Program-made: the position numbers and the translations under genes
In this document: positions 1-9,910 of the stretch, one piece after another
Numbering within the stretch: position 1 is the first letter of the stretch
Layout: every line of letters begins with the position of its first letter
Notes under the pieces: model-generated
Seen by the model: only the letters and a program-made list of their open reading frames with translations
What the model was told of the DNA's origin: nothing
The model's database searches: none
Assembly (NCBI RefSeq): GCF_917563885.1
Contig: NZ_CAKJTG010000010.1
Span: 136,812-187,239, forward strand
Origin: Pseudoneobacillus rhizosphaerae
GTDB taxonomy: Bacteria > Bacillota > Bacilli > Bacillales > Cytobacillaceae
Length of the DNA: 50,428 bases
Reading direction: 5' to 3'

Positions 1-1061
1 GCAAAGCTTGTTGCTGCACCAGTATAGATTACTTCACCATTTCGTCTTAGCTCATAGCTTTCTGCTCTTTCAGCCGCATCCCATGTTAAGCTGATGCTAG
101 TTGTTGTAGCAGTAGTAGAGGTTAGATTTGTTGGTGCAGTTGGTGCTACTTTAATTGTTTTAACAGTAATGGTGGATGGAGTGGTTTCTCCACCTGCATT
201 GCTTGCTACCAATTCATAACTATAGTTTGTATCAGGAGTTAGCCCGTTATCAGTGAAAGTTAGGGCTGATCCTTCATACACGTTCACGCCATCACGTTTT
301 ACAATATATCCAGCTGCCCGCTCAGAAGCATCCCAAGTTAATGTGACACTTGTCGTTGTTGCTGTACCAGTAAAGTTCGTGATTGCATTTGGTGGTTCTG
401 GACTTACATTAAAGGTTGTAGTGTTCTTAATGCCCATTGCTGCAACTTCAACTGTATAAACGCCCACCTCAACAGATGTTGGAAGGAAGTACATAGAGTT
501 ATAAGTGCCATTAGCTGCAGTCTTAACTTGATCAATAGACTTAATTACTTGATTACCATCAGTAATTTTTACAGTTACATCAGTATTACCTACTGCTGCA
601 CCGTTCCAATTTACAAGACCGGAAATAGAAACTGTTTCGTTTTCATAATAAAGATTTTTATTTGTTGTTACTAAAATTTGCCCACTAGGTACAACTGTGA
701 AACTTAATGTTGCTAATGAATCTCCTGCACGAAGGACAACTGAATAGTTTCCAGTAATTGCATTCTCCACTAAATTATAAACCGTAGTAAAAGAGCCATC
801 GTCTCCAATATCTTGAGGCGCATTCCATTGGTAGGAATAGATATAGTTCCCTTGTGGGTCCGTAACAGTCATTGTAGGACTGACCGCTTTGGTTGGAGCA
901 CCCTCTTTAAAGATTTTACCCGAAATCGTAATTGCAGACCCCGGAACAGCAGTGCTCTTATTTAATTCAGCTTGGAGAGAAATTACTGAAGCCGCGTGTG
1001 CTGGAAGAACATTTAATATAAACAGCATGGCTACAAGTATATAAGAAAGTAATTTCTTCAA
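1..1061 (-). CDS. secreted fibronectin type III / Ig-like repeat protein (partial, runs off the window)
   Basis: Reading the minus strand from a TTG at 1061-1059, a long open frame runs to the window edge without a stop, so the C-terminus is missing. The start has an AAGGAG ribosome binding site about 8 bases upstream. The N-terminus is a typical signal peptide (KK, then a hydrophobic stretch, then LPAHA just before the mature part), so the product is exported. After it come about 180 residues of Ig-like beta-rich sequence, then at least two fibronectin-III-like modules recognisable by repeated 'TSVTLTWDAS..A..Y.V.RDG' and 'PDTNYSYELVASNAGGE' type motifs. No catalytic domain is visible in the part present; binding or spacer modules like these often sit next to enzyme or SLH domains that may lie outside the window. 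It follows the protease gene on the same strand but a terminator lies between them, so it is probably transcribed separately. Confidence 0.8.
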   Translation of the reverse strand, partial: MKKLLSYILVAMLFILNVLPAHAASVISLQAELNKSTAVPGSAITISGKIFKEGAPTKAVSPTMTVTDPQGNYIYSYQWNAPQDIGDDGSFTTVYNLVENAITGNYSVVLRAGDSLATLSFTVVPSGQILVTTNKNLYYENETVSISGLVNWNGAAVGNTDVTVKITDGNQVIKSIDQVKTAANGTYNSMYFLPTSVEVGVYTVEVAAMGIKNTTTFNVSPEPPNAITNFTGTATTTSVTLTWDASERAAGYIVKRDGVNVYEGSALTFTDNGLTPDTNYSYELVASNAGGETTPSTITVKTIKVAPTAPTNLTSTTATTTSISLTWDAAERAESYELRRNGEVIYTGAATSF

Positions 1062-1114
1062 TTTATTTTGCTCCTTTTTAAAGTTTATTCGAATCTGAAT
1101 AAAACTTTTAGTAC

Positions 1115-1143
1115 AAAAGGGAGGAGAAATGCCTCCTCCCTTT
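1115..1143 (-). terminator. intrinsic terminator of the S8 protease gene
   Basis: An 11-bp perfect stem (AAAGGGAGGAG with CTCCTCCCTTT) and 6-base loop lie 16 bases after the protease stop codon. On the minus strand the stem is followed by a short T run. Confidence 0.75.
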
Positions 1144-1159
1144 CATCTTGAAAAAACGA

Positions 1160-4100
1160 TTAATTTACTGTAAAGGTAACAGCAGATTTTTTCGCTTCTG
1201 CAAGTGGAGCCATATCCCAGCCAGTCCATACGAATACGTCCACAGAGTAGGTTCCTTTTGCTAGCTTGTCTAATTGCACCTGCATACCTAATCCATTGCT
1301 ATCTTCTGGATTCAGCTTCGTTAAGTTTAAGAATGATTTTTCAACAACGCGGTTGTTGCTGTCCTTCACTTGGATAATTAACATTGGCTTTTCAATGTCA
1401 GAACCAAAGTTCTTGATTGTTGCTTGAATGTTAGCAGTGCCAGTCTGAGCGAATGTCGATTTAGCATTACCTAACTGATCTGTTACTGCTACTTCTTCAA
1501 CAACGATTGGGTAATTATGAACAGTGAACGTAGCTTCCTTAGACGCTACATTTACATTTAATGCATTTACACCACTGAATACAACTGTGTATACGCCATT
1601 TTCATCATATTGTCCTGGTTTGAATGTTGCATTGTAGCTTGTTCCAGTGGATGCTGGTAACATAGATTCCTTGCCGCTTGGGCTAACTACTTTTACATTC
1701 CAAGTAATTGCCTCATTAGATGTTGCGTTAATTTCAGTTGCTTTTTTATAGCTTACATAATTATTTGGAGCAACTGTTGTAGCTTGTATTTCAGCTATTA
1801 CAGGAGTTTCTCCAGCTTTTAATTTGTACACATTTACTGTTTTAGTTGTAACGAAACCTGCTAGATCTACTGCACGAACAGTAAATGTATTGTTACCTTC
1901 TTTTAAAGTAACTTCAGAAGTAAATGATTTAGAGTAAGGTGTTGGCTCTACCCAAGAAGCTGGTCCAGAATTGGATAGCACTTCGTTATCGTTTACATAC
2001 ACACGAATCTGGTCATTATTATCTGAAACAGAAATTTCAAGATTTGTTTTTCCAACTGTATTTTCAACGTATTGCGGTGCAGCTACAGTTAATGTTGCAG
2101 CTGTTGTATCAACAAATACAGGTCTTCTTGAAATTTGAACTTCATTTCCAACGATATCTGTAGCCTTAATGATTAAGTCATGGACACCTTCAGCTAATGT
2201 TAAGTCAGTACTAAAGCGATAACGCTCTTCATTAGCCTCCATAACACGGTTAAATGCTACAGAAGTTCCATTTACGTAAATAGAAGCAATTGGAGACTCA
2301 TCTTTTACATAACCTTTAACTGTTACTACATTCTTATTATGAATCGATCCATTAGATGGACTTTCTAACGTAATTACCGGAACATTCTTTTCAGTAGATG
2401 TAGTTGTTAGACTTGCTTGTGTAGTTGAGATATTATTTGCAAAGTCATAAGCAACAACTTCTACTTTCGCTCCAGCTGGTGCTGTTACATCTAACGATCT
2501 TGAAGCAGGAAGATACAATTGACCTGCAGGTAAAACACTTACCCCATCTACCTTAACTAGGAAATGCTGAATTCCAACTCCATCTCCGTCAGTTGCTGTC
2601 CAAGTTAATTTTTTCGCAGCAACATCATAAGCAGCCGTTACAACCGGTGCTTTCGTATCAACCTTAAATGGAATTAATTTACTTTGCCAATCTGCTTCTC
2701 TATGGCTCATATCTACGCGGGCTTTCACTTCATAGAAGTAGTTGCCATCAGGAACTAATTCACCATTTACTTTTCCATCCCATGCACGTGCAGTTGAGTA
2801 CGTATATTGGGAGGTAGTAGTTGAATAATAATGCTTTCTTTGATATGTTTCAGTTCGAATTGTTCTAATATTGTTCTTATCCGCATCTAAAACATTGTAC
2901 TGTACATCTTCTGCTCCACGAAGGAATGATAAAATTGGCACAATCGTGTCAAACATACCATCTCCGTTTGGAGAAAGTGAAAATTTACTTACTGCATTTG
3001 CATACCCGTTTACTGGGTCAAAGCCAATGTATGTTCCACGATTGTCAACAACACCAGCTTGTGGTTGTGACCCAGTTGCTAAAGTGAAATATGCCTTGCT
3101 ATCTAGATTGCGCATTCCGTCTAGAATACTTGGGCGATCCCAGTCACCATAGAAACCAACATAAGGTACTACAAGGTCTGGTTCTACATCAGAAGAATCT
3201 GTTAAACGAACAAAACCTTCAACAAAAATGTCTTCTTTTAAATCAAGTTCTGTTGGGGTTTTTCCATCAGCTAAATAACCAGGGATCTTAGCATTTGTAA
3301 GATCGATTTTTACAGGAATTTCAACAGTACCACCAGCCGGAACAGTTACTGTGGCAGGAGCTGTTACTACTACATTTTTTAATGATTCTGAGCCACGTAG
3401 ATGTGGGTTGTCAGCTGTTGGAGTAACAGCAGCTGTCCAATTCGTATCTATAGTGGTTGATTTTTGAATAGCGTCTGTTAATACATCAACATTTACATTG
3501 TAAGTTATTGCTTTTCTACTAGAATCATTGATTGCTTTAACTTTAAATTCAACGACTTTAGATGTAAAATCTCTTAACTCAACTTTTGCCTCGTTTGTAG
3601 TTGGATTTACAACACGTACAGGTGTCAAAGTCGCATCAGCAATTTGCATCATACCTGCACCTTGTAAACGAGGTGAGAAAGGTTGTCCATTTGTTCCGAT
3701 TGTTTGTTCTGCTGTATTCATTAATAATACTTTTGCCAAATGAGCTTGATCTTTTAATGACCAGTTTTTATAGATAGCATGTTCTTTAATATATTGCATA
3801 ACTAACGCAGATCCACCAGCAACGTGAGGAGCAGCCATTGATGTTCCGCTCATTAACCCGTATTGATTGTTATTTAATGTAGAAAGAATGTTTCCACCTG
3901 GAGCCATGATCTCAGGCTTAATATCTAAGCTTGGCGTTGTTCCCCAAGAAGAAAACTCTGTTGGGCGTCCAGCTTGTGGGGCCGGGATATGACCAGTCAT
4001 TGTGTAAGAAAGTTTTGTTTTTCCAGCAGTGAATGCTGCATGTAATTGATCTCCGGCAGGCTTTGAGATAAAAATGATCGGAACTGCAAATCCACCAAGA

Positions 4101-5620
4101 TCATAGTAGAAAACAGCACCTGGAGTACCTGCATCTTGAACGATAATAGCTGCAGCTCCTTGTTTTGCTGCTTCAGCAGCTTTATCGATAAATGGACCAG
4201 GAGTACCGCCACGTGTTACGGCTACAACTTTACCCGCTACGTCTAAACCTGTGTAATCAGCTGGCGCACCAGGTTTACCAATTAATGAAACAAGATCATA
4301 TTCTTTATTACCTAATTTTTCAATCCAGTTATCACTTCCATAACCAAAAGGCTTATCTGGATCATTAATAACCGTTCCACCTAAAGAAAGAGTGTAATTA
4401 TACCAAGTTTGCTTATTTCCAGAAGCTGCTACTTGGATAGAATCATAAGATAATCCAGGAGCTCCGACCACGCCGATATCTGGGTTTTCAGCATATGGGG
4501 TTTTATAACCTCTACCAATATGGCGAGAGTTACCTGCAGAAACGGAAGCAACTACTCCATTATCTACTGCTCTTGTAATCGCTAAGTTAGCAGGATCTTC
4601 AGGGCTATAGAAAGAAGCAACAGAACCTAAACTCATGTTAAGGACATCTGCTCCTAATTTAATAGACTCATCGATTGCTACTAAGTAGATATCTGAAAAA
4701 GTAGATGCATATCCAGGGTCATTACTAAATACCTTCATCGCTAAAAGCTGCGCTTCAGGGGCTACCCCTTTTATTCCTCCATTATCAGGGTCACCATTTG
4801 CTGCTACTGTACCTGCAACGTGCATACCATGGTTTGATCCACCTGGAACTAAATCGCGTACTTCAGTTGAATGATCAAAATAGTTGTAACCATAAGGTAC
4901 TTTAGTTGTAAAGTGCTTTCCTAATAAACCTTGTTCAGCTTTTAGTGTATCTACCTTAGCTTGTGAAAGGTCAACTGCAGTATTCGGGCTTACAACCATA
5001 TCACGATGAGTGTGATCAACTCCGGAATCGATGATAGCAACTACCATTCCTTCTCCTTTGTATTTGCCATCTAACCATGCTTGATAAGACTGAATAAATT
5101 CGTGGCTAGTAGCCATATTTGGTTCAGTGACTGGTCTTTCATATTCATTAGCTAAGTAAACGCCTTTTACATTTGGTAGATTTTCAATTTCTAAAATGTC
5201 ACCATATTGAACTTCACCACTGAATCCGTTAAATACTGTAGTAAAGTTATATTCATAGCTCATGTCGATATTGTTTTCAGCAATATCTTGTTTTACTTCT
5301 TCCTGAGCATTCGTTGCTTTTTCTTCTAAGGCAGCTTGAGTAGACTCAGAAAGATCAGAATATTGAACTCCTTTTTCTGTTGCGAATTCAATTGCAGCCT
5401 GTTGTTCTAATTCAACAATTACCCTTACTTTTTCGTTATCTTCAAATGGTTGTTGTGAATCTATTAAACTTATAGACTCTTCACCATTTACTGCAGATGT
5501 AGCTTGCCCAAGAATCTCACTGCTAGCTTCGCTTGGTGCAGCATACGCAAAATTTGAAACTGTTAGAAGAGAAGTTAAGCCTATAGCGACACTTTTCTTC
5601 ATTTTTTGCAACTTACGCAT
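1160..5620 (-). CDS. large secreted S8 (subtilisin-like) serine protease, Vpr/lactocepin type
   Basis: A 1486-residue secreted endoprotease. Order of parts: signal peptide (about 1-28, ending AYA), an inhibitor I9-type propeptide (about 60-165), then the S8 catalytic domain. The catalytic Asp is in AIIDSGVDH (about D198), His in NHGMHVAGT (about H264), the oxyanion Asn in SAGN (about N364) and the nucleophile in SGTSMAAPHVAG (about S594). A PA (protease-associated) domain is inserted between Asn and Ser (about 450-545), as in Vpr and lactocepin/C5a-peptidase relatives. The remaining ~850 residues form Fn3-like and bacterial Ig-like modules, including 'SPNGDGMFDTIVPILSFLRGAEDVQYNV' -type FlgD-like sequence, shortened here, and several GNxVxVxxxxVxVDTT-type Ig repeats. 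Vpr of B. subtilis is about 800 residues, so this is a long variant with extra C-terminal adhesion or spacer modules. No LPXTG or SLH anchor is seen. A second ATG six codons in (MKKSVAIG) would also give a good signal peptide. Confidence 0.93.
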   Translation of the reverse strand: MRKLQKMKKSVAIGLTSLLTVSNFAYAAPSEASSEILGQATSAVNGEESISLIDSQQPFEDNEKVRVIVELEQQAAIEFATEKGVQYSDLSESTQAALEEKATNAQEEVKQDIAENNIDMSYEYNFTTVFNGFSGEVQYGDILEIENLPNVKGVYLANEYERPVTEPNMATSHEFIQSYQAWLDGKYKGEGMVVAIIDSGVDHTHRDMVVSPNTAVDLSQAKVDTLKAEQGLLGKHFTTKVPYGYNYFDHSTEVRDLVPGGSNHGMHVAGTVAANGDPDNGGIKGVAPEAQLLAMKVFSNDPGYASTFSDIYLVAIDESIKLGADVLNMSLGSVASFYSPEDPANLAITRAVDNGVVASVSAGNSRHIGRGYKTPYAENPDIGVVGAPGLSYDSIQVAASGNKQTWYNYTLSLGGTVINDPDKPFGYGSDNWIEKLGNKEYDLVSLIGKPGAPADYTGLDVAGKVVAVTRGGTPGPFIDKAAEAAKQGAAAIIVQDAGTPGAVFYYDLGGFAVPIIFISKPAGDQLHAAFTAGKTKLSYTMTGHIPAPQAGRPTEFSSWGTTPSLDIKPEIMAPGGNILSTLNNNQYGLMSGTSMAAPHVAGGSALVMQYIKEHAIYKNWSLKDQAHLAKVLLMNTAEQTIGTNGQPFSPRLQGAGMMQIADATLTPVRVVNPTTNEAKVELRDFTSKVVEFKVKAINDSSRKAITYNVNVDVLTDAIQKSTTIDTNWTAAVTPTADNPHLRGSESLKNVVVTAPATVTVPAGGTVEIPVKIDLTNAKIPGYLADGKTPTELDLKEDIFVEGFVRLTDSSDVEPDLVVPYVGFYGDWDRPSILDGMRNLDSKAYFTLATGSQPQAGVVDNRGTYIGFDPVNGYANAVSKFSLSPNGDGMFDTIVPILSFLRGAEDVQYNVLDADKNNIRTIRTETYQRKHYYSTTTSQYTYSTARAWDGKVNGELVPDGNYFYEVKARVDMSHREADWQSKLIPFKVDTKAPVVTAAYDVAAKKLTWTATDGDGVGIQHFLVKVDGVSVLPAGQLYLPASRSLDVTAPAGAKVEVVAYDFANNISTTQASLTTTSTEKNVPVITLESPSNGSIHNKNVVTVKGYVKDESPIASIYVNGTSVAFNRVMEANEERYRFSTDLTLAEGVHDLIIKATDIVGNEVQISRRPVFVDTTAATLTVAAPQYVENTVGKTNLEISVSDNNDQIRVYVNDNEVLSNSGPASWVEPTPYSKSFTSEVTLKEGNNTFTVRAVDLAGFVTTKTVNVYKLKAGETPVIAEIQATTVAPNNYVSYKKATEINATSNEAITWNVKVVSPSGKESMLPASTGTSYNATFKPGQYDENGVYTVVFSGVNALNVNVASKEATFTVHNYPIVVEEVAVTDQLGNAKSTFAQTGTANIQATIKNFGSDIEKPMLIIQVKDSNNRVVEKSFLNLTKLNPEDSNGLGMQVQLDKLAKGTYSVDVFVWTGWDMAPLAEAKKSAVTFTVN

Positions 5621-6058
5621 TCCAAAACCCCTTTTCAGTTAGTCTATTAAAAATAAAAAAGTTATTGCAGGTTAACTAAAAATCAACACCTCCATAAAGA
5701 ATTAATAATTATTTCTAAACCAGATAATTATATCTTTATAACTATCCTTCTGATACTAATGTACCACATAAACATGCTGAAATTTCTGAATAATTCCTCA
5801 ATAACTTGTTTTTTATTCACATTTTTTATAAATTCTAACATTTTTTAATATTTTGAAAGAATCGGTAGTTTCGGGAGCAAATCTTACAAAATGAATGAAA
5901 AAATGACAAAAAGTTACATTTCATATATTTTACAAGGATAATTTTGTAAAAGAAAACTATTTCTACTACAATTCCATTCTTAGCTTCATAGAATAATAAT
6001 AATATTATTATGTAACAAATCGGGAGTATGTTCACATAGCTATGCCCCTGTCTAGCAC
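5621..6058. other. AT-rich intergenic region upstream of the protease
   Basis: About 440 bases without a convincing gene. It must hold the protease promoter (minus strand), but no -35/-10 pair stands out enough to call. Short open frames here have AT-rich, non-protein-like translations. Confidence 0.5.
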
Positions 6059-6089
6059 AAAAAGGCGATGGAGGATTGTCCCCATCGCC
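6059..6089 (-). terminator. yaaN terminator, built from a GGGGACAATCC palindrome
   Basis: Read on the minus strand: stem GGCGATGG / CCATCGCC enclosing GGGACAATCC, followed by TTTTT, seven bases after the yaaN stop codon. The core resembles the GGGGACAGTCCCC core of the repeat family at 18782, 41255 and 47492. Confidence 0.8.
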
Positions 6090-6096
6090 ATATCAG

Positions 6097-7272
6097 TTAT
6101 TCTCCTTTGATTTCGAGCAGTTTTACTCGTAGTTGGTTTTCCATTGTTGCTAGTTCGTGTTCGGCTAGGCGGCGTTTGTTGCGGCCTTCTTCTTGAATTT
6201 TTAATGTTTCTTCTAGTGTGGAGACTAGGCTTTCTTGTGTTTTCTTTAATGTTTCGATATCCACAAGTCCTCGCTCATTTTCTCTTGCTGTTTCAATTGT
6301 GTTCGTTTTTAGTAGTTCGGCATTTTTAAGTAATAGCTCATTCGTTGTTTTAGCCACTTGCTTTTGTGCTTCTACTGCTGAACGCTGTCTTAATAAGGTT
6401 AGGGCTATCGCTACTTGGTTTTTCCATAATGGAATCGCCGTTACGATAGAGGATTGAATTTTTTCCACTAACACCTGATTCGTATTTTGAATTAATCGGA
6501 TTTGTGGTGCACTTTGGATTGTGATTTCTCGGCTTAATTTCAAATCGTGAAGGCGTTTATCTAAGCGGTCGGCGAACTGGATCATATCGTTCACTTCTTG
6601 GAACTTCATTTGATCGTTAGTGTCTGCCGCTACTTTTTTCATTTCAGGTATCGTCTTCGTATGCAACTCTTCTAACTTAATCTCCCCTGCTGCAATATAG
6701 ACATTTAGCGCATGGAAATAGTCTTTATTCGTTTCATAAAGCTGCTCAAGCATCGCCACATCGGATAAAAGCAGATTTTTACTGCGGTCAAGCTTCACAC
6801 TAATGCGATCAATTTGCGCACCCGTTTTTTGGTATTTGGAAAGGACCTCTTGGACCGACCCGGAAATTTTTCCAAACATCCGACCGATTAAGCCTGTCTT
6901 CCCTGCCTTTAGTTCGTCAGGATTGACTTCATCTAGCTTCTTCATCAGCTCTGAAATAATTTCGCCAACCTCACCGACATCCTTCTTTTGAACATGGTCA
7001 AGCATTGCATGTGAAAAAGACAGTAGTTTCGTTTGTGCCTGTGATCCGTATAAAATCATCGACTGATGGTTTTTAGGATCGATTTGTTCGGCAAGCTGAT
7101 AGGCTTTTGCTCGGTTTTCTTCTGGGATGACGTCAATGAGTCTTACTGGTTTATCATCCTGGTGTTGCACGGTGGGAACTTTCACATCTTGGGTATCTCC
7201 AAACGGATTGGCCAAGATATCGTCCATTATATTGCTTGTATTTTTTAAAACATTTGAATTATTTTCGTTCAT
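6097..7272 (-). CDS. yaaN: TelA/YaaN family toxic anion resistance protein
   Basis: A 391-residue soluble, almost entirely helical protein of the TelA family (first linked to tellurite resistance; biochemical role still unclear). Features seen: a low-complexity N-terminus, then a long coiled-coil-rich body with the family-typical stretches '[18 protein letters not shown]', '[11 protein letters not shown]', '[18 protein letters not shown]' and a charged C-terminal helix. No signal peptide or membrane segment. The start has a strong AGGAGG 8 bases upstream. It lies 37 bases behind the xpaC-like gene, the same order as xpaC-yaaN in B. subtilis, so the two are very likely co-transcribed and ended by the terminator just after the stop. 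Function inferred from family only. Confidence 0.92.
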   Translation of the reverse strand: MNENNSNVLKNTSNIMDDILANPFGDTQDVKVPTVQHQDDKPVRLIDVIPEENRAKAYQLAEQIDPKNHQSMILYGSQAQTKLLSFSHAMLDHVQKKDVGEVGEIISELMKKLDEVNPDELKAGKTGLIGRMFGKISGSVQEVLSKYQKTGAQIDRISVKLDRSKNLLLSDVAMLEQLYETNKDYFHALNVYIAAGEIKLEELHTKTIPEMKKVAADTNDQMKFQEVNDMIQFADRLDKRLHDLKLSREITIQSAPQIRLIQNTNQVLVEKIQSSIVTAIPLWKNQVAIALTLLRQRSAVEAQKQVAKTTNELLLKNAELLKTNTIETARENERGLVDIETLKKTQESLVSTLEETLKIQEEGRNKRRLAEHELATMENQLRVKLLEIKGE

Positions 7273-7309
7273 GATTACGACCTCCTAATTGGTGGATGCT
7301 AGAAGTTCA

Positions 7310-7924
7310 CTATTTTTTTAGAGAATTCTTAGCAACATCGATTTCAAAGTTCAAGTTATCTATATCATCCGACAGAATGTAGTATAAGTCCTGTTCAACC
7401 TTTTCAGTGAGTTCGTTTAATGTTCTTCTGGTTTCGGATAAAGAATGTTCAAGTTCAAGACTAATTTTGGGCTGGGAAGATAAGAACGTATATTTTTCGG
7501 TTAATTCCAAAACAGAATCTAAATGAGAAAAATAAAATCGCTCTGCCTTATAAAACCGCTTTGGTTCCTTTTTCGTCAAACTGTAAATCTTATTCGTGAT
7601 GCGTAAAACATCAACCCGCTGTTTTAAAGAAGAGATATGACGTAAAGAAAAAAGCATTTTATTTAATCGATTTATTTTCTGTTTTGCTTCTTTTAAATTT
7701 TGCTTAATATATCGATATTCTTTTCTTGTAAGTTGATTCTTTTTAAGAAAACGCGAAGTGGTATAGACGCCTGTGAGTAAATAGGCGATGCCTCCACCTA
7801 CTAGAGCCACACCAGATGAAAACCAAAATGTTTGGGCAAGGCCGAAAAAACTAACTAGCCAAACGGTTCCAGTTGCAGGGACGGCTACAAACGATCGTAT
7901 AATAAATTGTAAAAACGGGTTCAT
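7310..7924 (-). CDS. xpaC: XpaC family protein (5-bromo-4-chloroindolyl phosphate hydrolysis family)
   Basis: About 204 residues. Two hydrophobic segments near the N-terminus (about 8-27 and 28-50, 'TVWLVSFFGLAQTFWFSSG' region) are followed by a basic linker and a long helical region rich in Lys, Glu and Leu. This matches XpaC, named for X-phosphate hydrolysis in B. subtilis but not shown to be a true phosphatase; it has no known phosphatase motif here. A longer frame extends 35 codons upstream, but I chose the ATG at 7924 because an AGGAG lies 10 bases before it and the protein reads MNPFLQFIIRSF, a natural start for a membrane protein. First gene of the xpaC-yaaN pair; it probably acts with YaaN at the membrane, as their conserved pairing suggests. 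Confidence 0.85.
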   Translation of the reverse strand: MNPFLQFIIRSFVAVPATGTVWLVSFFGLAQTFWFSSGVALVGGGIAYLLTGVYTTSRFLKKNQLTRKEYRYIKQNLKEAKQKINRLNKMLFSLRHISSLKQRVDVLRITNKIYSLTKKEPKRFYKAERFYFSHLDSVLELTEKYTFLSSQPKISLELEHSLSETRRTLNELTEKVEQDLYYILSDDIDNLNFEIDVAKNSLKK

Positions 7925-7940
7925 CGTGCATCGACTCCTA

Positions 7941-8339
7941 TATTTATTAGCTAAAACATGGGTATTGCAGCCCGTTAATCTGTGAAGCCACTGTACATTA
8001 AATACGAATGAATGGAAACAAAGTTTCATTTTATGCGAGAAATGGTGTGTTAGTTTTTTCCATTAAGAGTTTAAAAAGTGAAACCTACTCAATTCTCTAA
8101 TTATATCCGTTCAAATGCAAGTTAAAACGCTGCGCACCCCTTAATTTAACAATACATTATGCAAGTGGAAGTTCCTATAGACCCTGAGTGTAAAATTTTC
8201 TAGGTCTTGAGGCTTAGACTTGCGAATAATATATGCTGAATATTTGATAAAGTTGTGCTTAACTGTTCCAGAAATGTAAAAGATGTCCATTCCATGCAGA
8301 TTTCGACGCATAATTGTGAAGAATATGCGCAATAAGGTC
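7941..8339. other. intergenic region upstream of xpaC
   Basis: About 400 bases with no supportable gene. It should contain the xpaC promoter. Short open frames overlap both strands but have no ribosome binding site or recognisable protein. Confidence 0.45.
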
Positions 8340-8524
8340 CCGTTTTCGGTGTTATGAGCGAAAAAGATGGTGATTTGAGTGGAAAGTTCAATGATCTGTA
8401 CGAATAACTTGGTGATATGTGCGGTAAATTCAATGTTATGTGCGGTAAACTCAATGATATGTGCGGTAATCTCAATGATATGTGCGGTAAATTCAATGAT
8501 ATGTGCGGTAATCTCAATGATATG
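8340..8524. repeat. 21-bp tandem repeat array, left part
   Basis: From about 8420 five clear copies of a 21-base unit (GATATGTGCGGTAA followed by A/T-rich TCAAT) run head to tail; more degenerate copies with the same spacing extend back to about 8340. The array continues at 9911-9945 on the far side of the insertion sequence. Because 21 is a multiple of three, frames stay open on both strands and encode heptad repeats (NDMCGKF / LPHISLN); I treat these as by-products, not genes. Confidence 0.85.
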
Positions 8525-8661
8525 TGTACCTACGTCAAGAAAACGGACAAAATAAATTGGTCATTTTTTAATCTAGATCCTACCGCGCTGTCGCTTGGTG
8601 GCCTGGACAAATGGTGAGTCAACTTACGTTCCCTCACCATTCATCCAGGAAAAGGTTAAAA

Positions 8662-9504
8662 TCAGGAAGTGCGCTTTTTCAGGATATATACTTTTTCAAA
8701 CTCCATTGGCGAAAGGTACCCGTTGGTTGAATGTATGCGCTCAGGATTGTAAAAGCAGGTGATATATTCAAAGATGTCCTTCTTCGCTTCGGCCCTTGTG
8801 GTATAAGTAGTTTGATAGATTAATTCTTTCTTGATGACACTATGAAATGACTCTATACATGCGTTGTCATAACAGTTTCCTTTACGGCTCATGCTGATTT
8901 GAATCTGTGATTCCTTCAGCTTACTTGTGTATTCCGAAGAAGCGTATTGGCTCCCCCGATCCGAATGGTGGATGAGCCCTTCCTGCGGTGGCTGATGCTT
9001 CATAGCCCGTTCTAAAGCGGTGATGACAAGCTCCTTTTTAAGCCGTTCCCCCATATGGAAACCGATGATTTTGCGTGAATATAAATCCATGACAGAAGCG
9101 AGATACAGAAAGCCTTCCTTCGTCCATACATACGTAATATCTGCAACCCAAGCCTTGCCTGGTGCTTCCGTGGTAAATTTCCGATTAAGGATGTTAGGGT
9201 ACACAGGGTTATCATGTTTGGAATTGGTCGTTTCCTTGAACTTTTTGGCAGTCTTCGAAACTACGCCCTCCTCTTTCATGATCCTCTGCACGGTGTGCTC
9301 TGAAACCTCGATTCCTTCCCTATGAAGCTGCTTGGTAATCTTAGGACTACCATAGATTTTACGTGATTTTTTATGGACCCTTTTGATATCCAACGTTAGT
9401 TGTTTTCGTTTCATTTCTTGCTTGCTAGGCTCCCGTTTGAGCCAGTCATAGAACCCGCTTGGTGAAACACCAAACAGATCGCACATCTTCGCCACCTGGA
9501 ACAC
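8662..9504 (-). CDS. IS3-family transposase OrfB (DDE catalytic subunit)
   Basis: About 280 residues. An N-terminal HTH_21-like segment (FGVSPSGFYDWLKREPS) is followed by the rve integrase core. The DDE triad is visible: Asp in VADITYVWTKEG, Asp in LIHHSDRGSQYAS, and Glu in NACIESFHSVIKKELI, with the family-typical YNPERIHSTNGYLSP near the end. The listed start is a GTG, but in IS3 elements OrfB is normally made as an OrfAB fusion by frameshifting; the frame is in fact open back past the orfA stop at 9534. The catalytic residues are intact, but orfA upstream carries a frameshift, so the element probably cannot make a working full transposase by itself. Confidence 0.92.
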   Translation of the reverse strand: MFQVAKMCDLFGVSPSGFYDWLKREPSKQEMKRKQLTLDIKRVHKKSRKIYGSPKITKQLHREGIEVSEHTVQRIMKEEGVVSKTAKKFKETTNSKHDNPVYPNILNRKFTTEAPGKAWVADITYVWTKEGFLYLASVMDLYSRKIIGFHMGERLKKELVITALERAMKHQPPQEGLIHHSDRGSQYASSEYTSKLKESQIQISMSRKGNCYDNACIESFHSVIKKELIYQTTYTTRAEAKKDIFEYITCFYNPERIHSTNGYLSPMEFEKVYILKKRTS

Positions 9505-9533
9505 ATTTTTGTGATCCTTAATGAATTGATAGG

Positions 9534-9823
9534 TTACTTGGGGTTTTTGGTGAAGATGTGCAAAGCCTTTTTTAATATTTCGAGCTCCTGTTTAAGATCT
9601 GAGTTCTCTTTCTGGAGGTCCTTGTATGGCTTTTGCTCGGGAGGGGTATTTCCACTACCTACGAAAGCTGATTTCTTCTTTTCCTTGTATGCCTGTACCC
9701 AGTTGCGTATAGTTCCGACAGGAATATCTAGGTCTCTCTTGCCAGTTGCGTTGCCTTTTTGCCATCCTCAACTACCATCTGTGCAATTTGAATTTTATAT
9801 TCTAAATCATGGTGTTTACTCAA
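9534..9823 (-). pseudogene. IS3-family OrfA (HTH) with a frameshift
   Basis: From a TTG at 9823, preceded by AAGGA, the frame reads MSKHHDLEYKIQIAQMVVED and on to QLARE, a classic HTH_Tnp_1 start, then hits a stop at about 9731. In another frame the protein resumes exactly where expected with LDIPVGTIRNWVQAYKEKKK and a leucine-zipper region (LQKENSDLKQELEILKKAL), ending at 9534. The break is a net +2 (or -1) change around 9732-9733. No repeat of slippery bases is seen there, so this looks like a mutation, not programmed frameshifting. Confidence 0.85.
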
Positions 9824-9910
9824 TATTAGACACGTCCTTAAAATTAGTCTTTGTTATTAATTATAACGAAAGTGTCCAATTTACCGTGTCCGTTTTTTAG
9901 TCTAACATCA

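Larger units (their letters stand above)
8525..9910 (-). mobile_element. IS3-family (IS150-like) insertion sequence, 1386 bp
   Basis: The element has imperfect terminal inverted repeats: the left end (TGTACCTACG...) and the complement of the right end (TGATGTTAGA...) both lead into AAAACGGACA, then three variable bases, then TAAATTGG. With TG...CA ends the target duplication is TATG (8521-8524 and 9911-9914); a shared ATATGTG on both sides leaves the exact boundary uncertain by a few bases. It sits inside the 21-bp tandem array, which resumes in register just beyond it. It encodes an orfA (frameshifted) and an orfB transposase on the minus strand. Confidence 0.9.

Noticed and set aside
8200-8617. 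Open frames encoding LPHISLN or NDMCGKF heptads across the 21-bp array
   Set aside because: They exist because the repeat length is a multiple of three; no ribosome binding site, and they run on both strands.
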